This document shows, in pieces, positions 24,761 through 33,643 of a stretch of DNA of 64,000 nucleotides. Every line of letters starts with the position of its first letter. Position 1 is the first letter of the stretch. Source of the DNA: Brotaphodocola faecis (GTDB lineage Bacteria > Bacillota > Clostridia > Lachnospirales > Lachnospiraceae); contig NZ_JBBMFJ010000021.1 in NCBI RefSeq assembly GCF_040096075.1, positions 1 through 64,000 on the forward strand, read 5' to 3'. The translations under genes were made by a program, and so were the position numbers. The notes beneath the pieces are model-generated. The model was not told the DNA's origin. It ran no database searches and saw only the letters and a list, made by a program, of their open reading frames with translations.

Positions 24761-25500
24761 AAGCTCACCTCACTTATCTGCGGTTCCACCAGAACAACCG
24801 AAATGTTGTCCTGCCCGCCGCTGCGGTTTGCTGCATCCACCAGAGCTTTTGCCCGGGCTTCTACTCCGTCCTCGGAACGGATGATATATTCCATTTCCAG
24901 CTCATCCACCATGTTGCTTAAACCGTCCGAACACATGAGGATCTGATCGCCGCTCTTTAATTTCAGCGCAAACAGATCGGTATCAACGTCCTCGCTGACG
25001 CCTACCGCCCTGGTAATGATATTTTTCTTTTCCAGATAATCCCGGCTGCCCCGTTTCAGCTTGCCCATAGCAACCAGCTCTTCCACATAGGAATGATCCT
25101 TCGTGATCTGCTCAAGCGCTCCCCGAAGCAGGTAAAGACGGCTGTCTCCGATATTGGCCACATAAAGTACATTTCCACGGATGGTGGCTAACACCAGCGT
25201 ACTGCCCGTCCCGCTGAGTTCCGGAGTCCTGCTGGCCTGCTCGTAAAGTTCCCGGTTCACTTTCCGGATTCCTTCTTTTAAAATACCGTGAACATCCCGG
25301 TCGGGATGCGGGATTTCAAAAAACCGTACCAGATTCTCCACCACAAAACGGGATGCGAAATCCCCAGCCTGATGGCCGCCCATGCCATCTGCCACAATAA
25401 ACAGGTTTTCCAGGGATCCGACGGGGTCTGTGCTGGCATAGATAAAATCCTGATTCATACTCCGCTTCTGTCCGGTGTCTGTCAGTGCACATGCCTCCAT
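24757..25500 (-). CDS. prpC: PP2C-family protein phosphatase (PrpC/Stp)
   Basis: The 247-residue metal-dependent phosphatase reverses PrkC phosphorylation. The PP2C metal motifs are all present: NQD near residue 16-18, VADGMGGHQ (Asp38, Gly39), GTGSTLV, IGDSRLY, CSDGLSNM and GGQDNIS. It is a soluble, single-domain protein of standard length. It overlaps prkC and starts two bases after rlmN. Confidence 0.96.
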   Translation of the reverse strand: MEACALTDTGQKRSMNQDFIYASTDPVGSLENLFIVADGMGGHQAGDFASRFVVENLVRFFEIPHPDRDVHGILKEGIRKVNRELYEQASRTPELSGTGSTLVLATIRGNVLYVANIGDSRLYLLRGALEQITKDHSYVEELVAMGKLKRGSRDYLEKKNIITRAVGVSEDVDTDLFALKLKSGDQILMCSDGLSNMVDELEMEYIIRSEDGVEARAKALVDAANRSGGQDNISVVLVEPQISEVSL

Positions 25501-25502
25501 GA

Positions 25503-26555
25503 TCAGATTCCCCCTTTCCCTTCCTCTTCCAGGAAACTCTTTCTAAGCTGTCCGCAGGCACCATTGATGTCGCGGCCCATCTCCCGGCGGACCGTCACGT
25601 TGATGCCATTTTTCTCCAGATAAGCCTGAAACGCCTCAATGGCTTTCCGGTCTGACTGGCGGTAATCCCGCTCCTTGATCGGATTGACCGGGATCAGGTT
25701 CACATGGCCATGCATGCCCTTGATCAGGGCTGTAAGCGCCTTTGCCTCTTCCAGGTTATCGTTCACACCGCTCACCAGGCTGTACTCAAAGGTCAGCCGC
25801 CGTCCGGTCTTTTCAAAGTAAGTCTGGCAGGCCGGCAGAATCTCTTTTAAACTGTAGCGGTTCGCGATCGGCATCAGTGTCTTTCGCACCTCATCATTCG
25901 GTGCGTGCAGGGACAGGGCCAGTGTGATCTGGATATTTTCCTCTGCCAGCCTTAAAATATTCGGCACAATGCCACAGGTCGACAGCGTGATATTTCTCTG
26001 GCTGATGTTCAGGCCATCCTCATCGGTGATCATGCGCAGGAAACGGATCACATTGTCGTAGTTGTCAAGCGGCTCACCAGAGCCCATAATGACAATGTTG
26101 GATACCCGCTCTCCCGTCAGTGTCTGAATGCGGTAAATCTGGTCCAGCATCTCTGCCGGTGTCAGATTGCGCTCCAGGCCATCCAGGGTGGAGGCGCAGA
26201 AACGGCAGCCCATACGGCAGCCCACCTGGGAGGAAATGCAGACACTGTTTCCATGATGGTACTGCATCCACACACTCTCAATCACATTGCCGTCTGCCAG
26301 GCGGAACAGGTATTTCCGGGTACCATCAATCTGGGAGATTTTCACATCCGCCGGATACAGCGCCGTGAGAACAAACTGCTCTTTTAACTTTTCACGAAGC
26401 GGCTTGGAGAGATTGCTCATCTCATCAAAATCCGTCACCAGCTTCTGATGAAGCCACTGGTAAATCTGTTTTGCCCGAAAGGGCTTATCTCCCATCTGGC
26501 GGATGGCTTCGGTCAGTTCCTCCAGAGTCAGGGATTTGATATCTTGCTTTTCCAT
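25503..26555 (-). CDS. rlmN: 23S rRNA A2503 / tRNA A37 C2-methyltransferase
   Basis: RlmN is a radical-SAM enzyme that methylates C2 of adenosine 2503 in 23S rRNA and A37 in some tRNAs. The 350-residue protein has the cluster motif CRMGCRFC, a GSGEPLDNYDN segment, the mid-protein ITLSTCGIVP and the C-terminal catalytic cysteine in NGACGQLR. It is not a Cfr variant by its N-terminal region and gene context (rsmB upstream, prpC downstream). Confidence 0.96.
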   Translation of the reverse strand: MEKQDIKSLTLEELTEAIRQMGDKPFRAKQIYQWLHQKLVTDFDEMSNLSKPLREKLKEQFVLTALYPADVKISQIDGTRKYLFRLADGNVIESVWMQYHHGNSVCISSQVGCRMGCRFCASTLDGLERNLTPAEMLDQIYRIQTLTGERVSNIVIMGSGEPLDNYDNVIRFLRMITDEDGLNISQRNITLSTCGIVPNILRLAEENIQITLALSLHAPNDEVRKTLMPIANRYSLKEILPACQTYFEKTGRRLTFEYSLVSGVNDNLEEAKALTALIKGMHGHVNLIPVNPIKERDYRQSDRKAIEAFQAYLEKNGINVTVRREMGRDINGACGQLRKSFLEEEGKGGI

Positions 26556-26599
26556 AATCGTTTATCTGCTTTCTTTTTATACTGCTACCGAACCTGAAT

Positions 26600-27940
26600 T
26601 CAGGCTTTTCTCCGAAATGCGGAAATAAAGAATCCGTCACAGGGGTATCTGCCCGGCAGAAGCTGGATATAACCGTCTTTCATGGTTTCTTCCTTTATCT
26701 GGCTGCCAAACGCCCCCTCAATGCTCACCGGCTCAAAGGGAAGCGTTTCCAGGATCCAGTTTCTCTGGTCCTCGTTCTCCAGATGGTCAATGGTGCAGGT
26801 GCTGTAAATGAGCTTTCCGCCTGGCTTTACATAGTTCCAGACCACAGACAGAATGTCCTTCTGGAGTTCTGCCAAATCTTCCAGATCCTCTTTTGTCACC
26901 TGGTACTTGATGTCCGGCTTTTTGCCGATGATGCCAAGGCCGGAGCACGGAAGGTCCGCAATGACGATATCTGCCTGTTCTTCCCAGGACGGATCCTCCT
27001 CCAGCGCGTCCCAGACCTCTGCCCGGATATTGGTAAATCCGGTCCGGCGGATGTTGTCCTCCACCAGAAGAATCTTATTTTCCGTTAAATCCCGGACCAC
27101 AACCTGTCCGGTTCCGGCAAGCTTATCCGCGATATGTAAGCTCTTTCCTCCCGGCGCGCCGCACACATCCAGAACCTTATCTCCTGGCTTCGGATCTGCC
27201 GCCTCACCCACAAAGGAGGAACTTACATCCTGCACTGTGATCCAGCCTTCCCGGAATGCCGTGACGGCATCCAGATAGTCGTAGCCGGAAAGAAGCAGGG
27301 CATGGTCTGCCAGCGGATTCTTCTGTACCGTGACATGATCCTGTTCCAGACTTTGAAGAATTTCTTCCATGGAAGCCCGGTCCAGATTGCAGCGCACGGA
27401 GGTAGGACGTTCCTCTAAGAAAGCCTGCATCATGCGCTCTACGGTTTCTGCAGGATACTGCTGTTTCCACAATTCTATGATCCAGTCTGGCATGGAATAT
27501 TTCCGGGACCAGTCGGTGAAAACAAAGGTCTCTTTTTCTCTCGAAATAGTGCGAAGTACACCGTTCACAAAGCCTTTCAGGCCGTGGAACTTCCGTTTTA
27601 CCGCAAGTTTCACAGCCTCATCACATACCGCACTGTCCGGGATCCGGTCCATCTTCAAGATCTGGTATACAGACATCCGGAGGATGGTGCGGATCACCGG
27701 TTTCATTTTCTTTACTTTTGTTTTAGAGCACTGGTCAATCACCGCATCGATGGTCAGAAGATACTCTATGGTTCCTTCCACCACTCTGGTGATGAACGCA
27801 CGGTTCTGTTTTTCCAGATACTGGTGCTTATCCAGTGCTTTCTTTAATACCACATGGCTGTAACCGCCATATTCCAGAATCTCCATAAGGATATCCAGAA
27901 TCAGTTCCCGCTCTTTTGTCGGTCCGTTCTGCTTAGTCAT
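26600..27940 (-). CDS. rsmB: 16S rRNA C967 methyltransferase
   Basis: The 446-residue protein joins an N-terminal NusB-like RNA-binding domain (about residues 5-140) to a Rossmann methyltransferase. The SAM site is VCGAPGGKSLH, and the two catalytic-region cysteines are in DLPCSGLG and STCTI, as in m5C methyltransferases. The start is set at ATG 27940, with GGAGG upstream; a TTG at 27958 is in frame. It overlaps the peptidase gene by eight bases. Confidence 0.95.
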   Translation of the reverse strand: MTKQNGPTKERELILDILMEILEYGGYSHVVLKKALDKHQYLEKQNRAFITRVVEGTIEYLLTIDAVIDQCSKTKVKKMKPVIRTILRMSVYQILKMDRIPDSAVCDEAVKLAVKRKFHGLKGFVNGVLRTISREKETFVFTDWSRKYSMPDWIIELWKQQYPAETVERMMQAFLEERPTSVRCNLDRASMEEILQSLEQDHVTVQKNPLADHALLLSGYDYLDAVTAFREGWITVQDVSSSFVGEAADPKPGDKVLDVCGAPGGKSLHIADKLAGTGQVVVRDLTENKILLVEDNIRRTGFTNIRAEVWDALEEDPSWEEQADIVIADLPCSGLGIIGKKPDIKYQVTKEDLEDLAELQKDILSVVWNYVKPGGKLIYSTCTIDHLENEDQRNWILETLPFEPVSIEGAFGSQIKEETMKDGYIQLLPGRYPCDGFFISAFRRKA

Positions 27941-28655
27941 TTCGTCTGCGTCCTCCAAACAGGATGATCAGCCGCATAAGCTGTAAAATAGAAGCGGCCG
28001 CTGCTGCCACATAGGTGAGGGCTGCTGCCCCAAGCACCCTGCGGGTGCCATCCACCTCGTCACCCTGGAGAATGCCAAGGCTGTCCACCAGATGCACCGC
28101 GCGGGAAGAAGCGTTAAACTCCACCGGCAGGGTGATGATCTGGAACAGCACCGCCAGCACAAACATCCAGATACCGATCTCGATAAACGGAGTCAGGCCG
28201 ATGAAGAAGCCCAGGATGATGAGCGGCAGGGAAATTTTGCTTCCAAGGTTTGCGATTGGCACAAAAGCGGAGCGCAGACGCAGAGGCGCGTAGCCTGCAT
28301 GATCCTGAATGGCATGCCCGCACTCATGAGCCGCCACGCCGACGGCCGCAATGGATGTGCTGCCGTAAACGGACTCCGACAGGTTTACGGTCTTCGTCCG
28401 CGGGTCATAGTGGTCGGTAAGCTGTCCGCGCACCGGCTGAACCGTCACATCGTAGATGCCCTGGGACTGCAGCAGGCGTTTTGCCGCCTCCGCGCCGGTC
28501 ATCCCGGTCATGCTGCGCACGCGGGAATAGCGCTGGAACGTGCTGTTCACTTTGGAGGATGCCCACAAAGATAACAGGGCACCGATATAAACAAGGATCA
28601 TTGTCGGATCAAACAGGCTGTACCCCAGCCCATAGTAACCATAGCCACCGTACAT
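27933..28655 (-). CDS. YugP-type zinc metallopeptidase, membrane-bound
   Basis: The 240-residue protein has an N-terminal glycine/tyrosine-rich segment, a membrane helix near residues 17-32, the zinc-binding HECGH (residues 110-114) and two to three further hydrophobic segments. It matches the neutral zinc metallopeptidase family PF04298. Its substrate is not known. It sits in the rsmB-fmt-def cluster, where this family is often found in Clostridia. Confidence 0.92.
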   Translation of the reverse strand: MYGGYGYYGLGYSLFDPTMILVYIGALLSLWASSKVNSTFQRYSRVRSMTGMTGAEAAKRLLQSQGIYDVTVQPVRGQLTDHYDPRTKTVNLSESVYGSTSIAAVGVAAHECGHAIQDHAGYAPLRLRSAFVPIANLGSKISLPLIILGFFIGLTPFIEIGIWMFVLAVLFQIITLPVEFNASSRAVHLVDSLGILQGDEVDGTRRVLGAAALTYVAAAAASILQLMRLIILFGGRRRND

Positions 28656-28657
28656 GA

Positions 28658-29599
28658 CTACTCACTCCTTTCCATGATGCAGCCGGACTCTACCTGGTAT
28701 CCCCGGAGGAATGCCGCGGTATCCATCCGCTTCTTTCCTTCTAGCTGAAGACTGGTGACACATAATACGCCGTTTCCGGTCTGAATTTTTATGCCCTCAT
28801 CCCCGGCGCTGATGACGCTGCCGCAGGGAGCTTTCTTTTCCGGATCCGGAAGCACCGCAGCCTCCCAGATTTTTAACATTTTGCCGTTCCATCTGGTAAA
28901 TGCGCTCGGCCACGGATTTAAGCCGCGCACCAGACGCTCAATGGAAACCGCGTCCATGGTCCAGTCAATGTCGCCCATGGATTTGGAAATCTTCTTTACG
29001 TAAGTTGCCTGCGTATGATCCTGCGGAACCGGGGTAATCTCGCCCTTTTCCAGCTTGCTTAAGGTGGACAGGATCAGATCACCGCCCAGAAGGCTTAACC
29101 GGTCAAACAGGCTTCCGCCGGTCTCATCCGGGTTTAATTTCACTACCGTTTTCTCCAGCATATCACCGGTATCCATCTCCACATCCATCATCATGGTGGT
29201 GATGCCGGTCTCCTCGTCGCCGTTGATAACAGCCCACTGGATCGGGGCTGCGCCGCGGTACTTCGGAAGCAGGGATGCATGAATGTTGACACAGCCGTAC
29301 TTCGGCAGGTCTAACAGACTCTTTGGCAGGATCTGACCAAAGGCGATAACCACCATAGCATCCGGTTTTAACCCGCGCATCTCCTCCACAAAGGCCTCAT
29401 CTCTGGCACGCACCGGCTGGTAAACCGGGATATTGTGCTGCAGGGCGCACTCCTTGACTGGAGACATGTGGATCTCCTTGCCGCGGCCCTTTGGCTTATC
29501 CGGCTGGGTCACCACGGCAATCACCTCATGCTCCGAAGCCACCAGGGCTTCTAATGTCGGCACCGAAAAATCCGGTGTTCCCATAAATATGATTCTCAT
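28658..29599 (-). CDS. fmt: Methionyl-tRNA formyltransferase
   Basis: Fmt formylates initiator Met-tRNA using 10-formyl-tetrahydrofolate, which fhs at 35239 supplies. The 313-residue protein starts MRIIFMGTPDFSVPTLE. It has the folate site HASLLPKYRGAAPIQWA with the catalytic Asn-His-Asp set (Asn in CVNIHAS, Asp in DTGDML) and a C-terminal OB-like tRNA-binding domain. It is paired with def, three bases upstream, whose product removes the formyl group. Confidence 0.96.
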   Translation of the reverse strand: MRIIFMGTPDFSVPTLEALVASEHEVIAVVTQPDKPKGRGKEIHMSPVKECALQHNIPVYQPVRARDEAFVEEMRGLKPDAMVVIAFGQILPKSLLDLPKYGCVNIHASLLPKYRGAAPIQWAVINGDEETGITTMMMDVEMDTGDMLEKTVVKLNPDETGGSLFDRLSLLGGDLILSTLSKLEKGEITPVPQDHTQATYVKKISKSMGDIDWTMDAVSIERLVRGLNPWPSAFTRWNGKMLKIWEAAVLPDPEKKAPCGSVISAGDEGIKIQTGNGVLCVTSLQLEGKKRMDTAAFLRGYQVESGCIMERSE

Positions 29600-29602
29600 A
29601 AA

Positions 29603-30082
29603 TTATTCTTCCTCCGGTTCTGCAGTGGTATCCATCAGTTCGCCCTCTACCAGGTCTACATAGAGCTGGCCGTGAAGGTGCGCGCACTCATGACAGATGC
29701 AGCGGGCCAACAGTTCCTCGCCCTCTAACTCAAACTGCTCCATATTTTCATCGTAAGCACGTACGACCACATGATTCGGACGGGTTACCATGCCAGCCTT
29801 GCCCGGTACGCTAAGGCACCCCTCCTGACCGGTCTGGCTTCCGCTCTGCTCAATGATTTCCGGATTGATGAGCACATACTGGTTGCCGTCATCCACGTCC
29901 ATAACCACGATCTGCTTTAACACGCCGACCTGCGGTGCTGCCAGACCAACGCCGTTGGCCTCGTACATGGTCTCAAACATGTCCTCGATCAGCTCCGCGA
30001 TGCGTGGGGTGATCTCCTTAACCGGTTTGCATTCCTTTCTTAAAATATCGTCTCCAATGGTTCTTACCTGTCTGATTGCCAT
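29603..30082 (-). CDS. def: Peptide deformylase
   Basis: Def removes the N-formyl group from nascent proteins. The 159-residue metalloenzyme shows all three motifs: GVGLAAPQ, EGCLSVPG and HECAHLHG. In the last, the HExxH metal site is intact, although the usual HE-x-DH-L has Ala in place of Asp. Length is typical for the clostridial form. The gap to priA upstream (127 bp) contains a repeat fragment at 30129-30155. Confidence 0.95.
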   Translation of the reverse strand: MAIRQVRTIGDDILRKECKPVKEITPRIAELIEDMFETMYEANGVGLAAPQVGVLKQIVVMDVDDGNQYVLINPEIIEQSGSQTGQEGCLSVPGKAGMVTRPNHVVVRAYDENMEQFELEGEELLARCICHECAHLHGQLYVDLVEGELMDTTAEPEEE

Positions 30083-30128
30083 TACTCTTCGTCCTTTCTG
30101 TATCGCATGGCCAGGCCATGCCCTTTTC

Positions 30129-30155
30129 GTAACCGTTCAGTACCCTCACAGTTAC
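30129..30155. repeat. Partial copy of the REP/MITE-like repeat
   Basis: The 27 bases from GTAACCGTTCAG to CTCACAGTTAC match 921-947 with two mismatches, including one in the stem GTAACTG...CAGTTAC. The rest of the 133-bp element is not recognisable here. It lies in the def-priA gap. Confidence 0.6.
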
Positions 30156-30209
30156 CCCTTTTCCATGTTTCCTTCACCGTCTGCCGGAAAGCAGCCTGTG
30201 ATCTTTATT

Positions 30210-32219
30210 TTACGTAAAATCACACTGGAGCGTCAGCTTTTTACAGCGTTCAGTCTCATCCCAGCGCATTTTGACATACTTCTGGATTTTTATTAGTATA
30301 TCATAGTTTTCGTGTTTCATATATAAAATTTTTCTGTAGATATCATGAACTTTGTATACGGGTGCCGGGACCGGACCGATGATCTCGGCTGTTTCCCCGA
30401 AATGCTTCTTCACGGAAGCAGCTATGGCTTCCATGATCCGGCTCATCAGCTCCTCATCTTCTCCCGCCACCTGCATGCACAGCATATGGCAGGCCGGAGG
30501 ATAGTGCATCAGTCTCCGGTAGCCCATCTCCTGACGGTAAAAGGCCGCGTAATCCTGGGCCGCCGCCGTCTGGATGCTGTAATGCTCCGGCATGTAGGTC
30601 TGGATCAGCGCAGTGCCCGCCTTTCTTCCCCGTCCGGCGCGCCCGGCTGCCTGAACTAAAAGCTGAAAAGTCCGCTCCGCCGCCGCGAAATCCGGCGCAT
30701 ACAGGGACACATCTGCCGCCAGCACCCCCACCAGGGTCACCCCTGGAAAGTCATGCCCTTTCACGATCATCTGGGTGCCAATGAGTATGTCTGCCTTTCC
30801 CTTTGCGAAAGCAGATAAAATCTTCTCATGCCCGCCCTTCTTTGAGGTGGTGTCCAGATCCATCCGCAGAAGCTTCGCCTCCGGGAACATCTGCGCCGCC
30901 ATCTCCTCGATTTTCTGGGTACCGATGCCAAAGCCCGCCAGATACGGAGAACCGCAGTTCGGGCACAGCTTCGGCATGGGGATCTGGTAGCCACAGTAAT
31001 GACACACCAGCCGCTGACGATTATGCAGCGTCAGGGATACATCACAGTGGGGGCATTTTACCGCTTCGCCGCAGCTTCTGCAGGAGACAAAGCTGGAATA
31101 GCCTCGCCGGTTGATGAACAGCATAATTTGTTCCTGTTTCTGCAGCCGGTCCCGGATCAGTTCCTGCATCCGCCCGCTGAAAATGGACTTGTTTCCGGCT
31201 TCCATCTCTTTTCGCAGGTCCACAACCTCCACCGCTGCCATCTCGCTGCCCACCTTGGCCCGTTTTGTCAGCGTAAACAGCCGGTAAATGCCAGCCTCCG
31301 CCTTCGCGTAAGCCTCCACCGACGGTGTGGCAGAGCCCAGTACCAGGGCCGCGCCGCTTAACTCCGCCAGTTTTTCTGCCACCTCTCTTGCATGGTAGCG
31401 GGGCGTGGTCTCACTCTTGTAGGCTCCCTCATGCTCCTCATCGATGATGATGAGTCCCAGATTGGGAAACGGCGTAAAAAGCGCCGATCTTGCGCCGATC
31501 ATAATATCCGTCTCGCCGTTTCTGGCCCGCTCAAACTGGTCGCACTTCTCACCGGCAGAAAGCCGGGAATGCATGACACAGATGCGGCTTCCAAAACGGC
31601 TATAGAAGCGGCTCACGGTCTGGTAGGTCAGGGCAATCTCCGGAATCAGCACGATCACCTGTTTTCCCTGCTGAAGCACATGGTCAATCAAAGCCATGTA
31701 GACTTCGGTCTTGCCGCTGCCCGTGACACCGTGAATGAGACAGGGCCTGCGGTCGCCGGAGTCATAGGAAGTAATGAAGGCGTCCGCGATGGACTGCTGC
31801 TCGGAATTTAAGAGGACAAGTGAAGGGCATTCTGTCATCCCGGCCACAGTCTCCACAATCTTTTTATTCCGGGCCTTTACCTTTTTCTTCACCGGAAGGA
31901 CCGTCTTAAGCGCCTGATTCATGGTGGAGCCGTACTGCTCCTTCATCCACCAGGCCAGCTCAATCAGGCGGGTATCCGCGGTGATGCTCTTTTCGGCCAC
32001 GCCGATGATCTCTTTTATTTTCTCTTTATCATAATCCGGCTTGTCGGTGAGTTCCACGACATAGCCGGTTCGTGTTCTGTTTCCTGAACCAAAAGGGACG
32101 CAGACCTGCACCCCCACCCGGATCTGCGGCAAAATTGCCGGCGGAATCCGGTACTGGAATACCCGGTCTACGTCTTCATGGGAAATATCTATAATGATGC
32201 TGGCATACTGATCTGCCAT
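30210..32219 (-). CDS. priA: Primosomal replication-restart helicase PriA, short form
   Basis: PriA rebuilds replisomes at stalled forks as a 3'-5' DNA helicase. The 669-residue protein has the N-terminal 3'-DNA-binding domain (1-105), Walker A GVTGSGKTE (Lys170), DEEH, a zinc region with CRSCGEAVKCPHC and CHYCGY/CPNCGS, and helicase motifs V and VI. Walker A lies about 60 residues earlier than in Escherichia coli PriA (Lys230). Only about 30 residues join the DNA-binding domain to the helicase, so the winged-helix domain looks missing. The frame is otherwise intact, and the neighbours def, fmt and murF are ordinary. It may still be functional, since that domain is dispensable for basal ATPase activity in models of the family (inference). 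Confidence 0.92.
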   Translation of the reverse strand: MADQYASIIIDISHEDVDRVFQYRIPPAILPQIRVGVQVCVPFGSGNRTRTGYVVELTDKPDYDKEKIKEIIGVAEKSITADTRLIELAWWMKEQYGSTMNQALKTVLPVKKKVKARNKKIVETVAGMTECPSLVLLNSEQQSIADAFITSYDSGDRRPCLIHGVTGSGKTEVYMALIDHVLQQGKQVIVLIPEIALTYQTVSRFYSRFGSRICVMHSRLSAGEKCDQFERARNGETDIMIGARSALFTPFPNLGLIIIDEEHEGAYKSETTPRYHAREVAEKLAELSGAALVLGSATPSVEAYAKAEAGIYRLFTLTKRAKVGSEMAAVEVVDLRKEMEAGNKSIFSGRMQELIRDRLQKQEQIMLFINRRGYSSFVSCRSCGEAVKCPHCDVSLTLHNRQRLVCHYCGYQIPMPKLCPNCGSPYLAGFGIGTQKIEEMAAQMFPEAKLLRMDLDTTSKKGGHEKILSAFAKGKADILIGTQMIVKGHDFPGVTLVGVLAADVSLYAPDFAAAERTFQLLVQAAGRAGRGRKAGTALIQTYMPEHYSIQTAAAQDYAAFYRQEMGYRRLMHYPPACHMLCMQVAGEDEELMSRIMEAIAASVKKHFGETAEIIGPVPAPVYKVHDIYRKILYMKHENYDILIKIQKYVKMRWDETERCKKLTLQCDFT

Positions 32220-32243
32220 ATCTGCTCCTGTCTGTTGCTTGTT

Positions 32244-33620
32244 TTAATCTTTCAGCAGCTTTGCTGCCACCTCGCCCAGTTTCATGCTGTTGGAGCCCTT
32301 TAAGAGCACACAGTCGCCTGGCTGCAGCTTTGCCTTTGCCGCTTCTGCCAGCGCGTCCCGCTGGTTTTCATCGAAATGGATGTACTCTGCCTTCATGCCC
32401 GCACGCTTTGCGCCCCGGGCAATCTGCTCTGCCAGTTCACCGTATGTAAACAGGATATCCACCGGATGGGATTTCATCCAGCTTCCCACCTCATAGTGGA
32501 ACTTCGGAGAATCCGGCCCCAGCTCCTTCATGTCGGCCAGCACCGCGATGCGGCGGCCTTTTGCCTTTGCTTCCAGAACCTCCAGACCGGCCTTCATGGA
32601 TACCGGACTTGCATTATAGGTGTCATCGATGACGGTAACGCCATTCTTCTCTGCGATCTGCTGGCGGTTCTTGAATCCGGTGAAGGCAGCCAGGCTCTTC
32701 ACTGCGCCGGAAAGCGGAACTCCGCTGCAATCTGCCACAGCCAGAGCCACCATGGCATTCAGCACATTGTGGCGTCCCATGATGCTTAAGCGCACCATGT
32801 ATTTTTCCCCGCGGCAGTTGGCAGTAAATACCGGGTAACCGTCCTCGCTGCGGATATCCTCTGCCCGGTACTCAGAATTCTCCCCGGTTCCGTAATATAC
32901 AGTGCGGCATCCGTCCTTGGCTTTGGTATCCTTCAGCAGGGCATCATCGCCGTTTAAGAAGAGGATTCCGCCATCCTTTAAGCCGTCCTGAATCGTCAGC
33001 TTCTCATGATAGATGTTCTCCTGGCTTCCCAGCTGCTCAATATGGGTAATGCCGACATTGGTGATGACGGCCATATCCACCTGGGCAATCTTTGCGATGA
33101 CGGTCAGCTCGCCCGGCATGCTCATGCCAAGCTCCAGCACGCCAATCTCATCGGCCAGGGTAATCTCAGACAGCGTGATTGGCACACCCACCTGACTGTT
33201 GGAATTTCCAGGAGTCTTGTATACCCGGTACTTTGCGGAAAGCGCTGCTGCCACCATTTCACGGGTAGTCGTCTTTCCCACACTTCCGGTGATGCCCACA
33301 AGCGGCAGGCTTAACCGGCTGCGGTAATAGCGTCCGATATCCTGCAGTGCCTTTTTGGTATCAGCCACCCGGATCCAGGCATGCTCCGCATCCTCTGCGT
33401 TCTCATGCTCGGAAGTCAGCACCGCCACAGCGCCTGAGCCGAAGGCCTGATCGATGAAGCGGTGGGCATCCACCTTCTCCCCGATCAGCGGCACAAACAG
33501 GTCGTTTCCTTTCATGGTTCTTGAATCAATGCTCAAATGTTCAATCTTCTGGTCTGCATTTCCACACAGAAGCTGACCGCCTGTAGCAGCCACAATGTCT
33601 TTAACCGTTATATTTTCCAT
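32244..33620 (-). CDS. murF: UDP-MurNAc-tripeptide--D-Ala-D-Ala ligase
   Basis: MurF adds D-Ala-D-Ala to the UDP-MurNAc-tripeptide in the last cytoplasmic step of peptidoglycan precursor synthesis. The 458-residue Mur ligase has the ATP loop ITGSVGKTTTREM, the central TNVGITHIEQLGS segment, the conserved NAMVALAVA helix and DDTYNASPVSM at the start of the C-terminal domain. It lies 23 bp downstream of murE on the same strand. Confidence 0.96.
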   Translation of the reverse strand: MENITVKDIVAATGGQLLCGNADQKIEHLSIDSRTMKGNDLFVPLIGEKVDAHRFIDQAFGSGAVAVLTSEHENAEDAEHAWIRVADTKKALQDIGRYYRSRLSLPLVGITGSVGKTTTREMVAAALSAKYRVYKTPGNSNSQVGVPITLSEITLADEIGVLELGMSMPGELTVIAKIAQVDMAVITNVGITHIEQLGSQENIYHEKLTIQDGLKDGGILFLNGDDALLKDTKAKDGCRTVYYGTGENSEYRAEDIRSEDGYPVFTANCRGEKYMVRLSIMGRHNVLNAMVALAVADCSGVPLSGAVKSLAAFTGFKNRQQIAEKNGVTVIDDTYNASPVSMKAGLEVLEAKAKGRRIAVLADMKELGPDSPKFHYEVGSWMKSHPVDILFTYGELAEQIARGAKRAGMKAEYIHFDENQRDALAEAAKAKLQPGDCVLLKGSNSMKLGEVAAKLLKD

Positions 33621-33643
33621 TTCCGGATCTCTTTTCTATTTCT

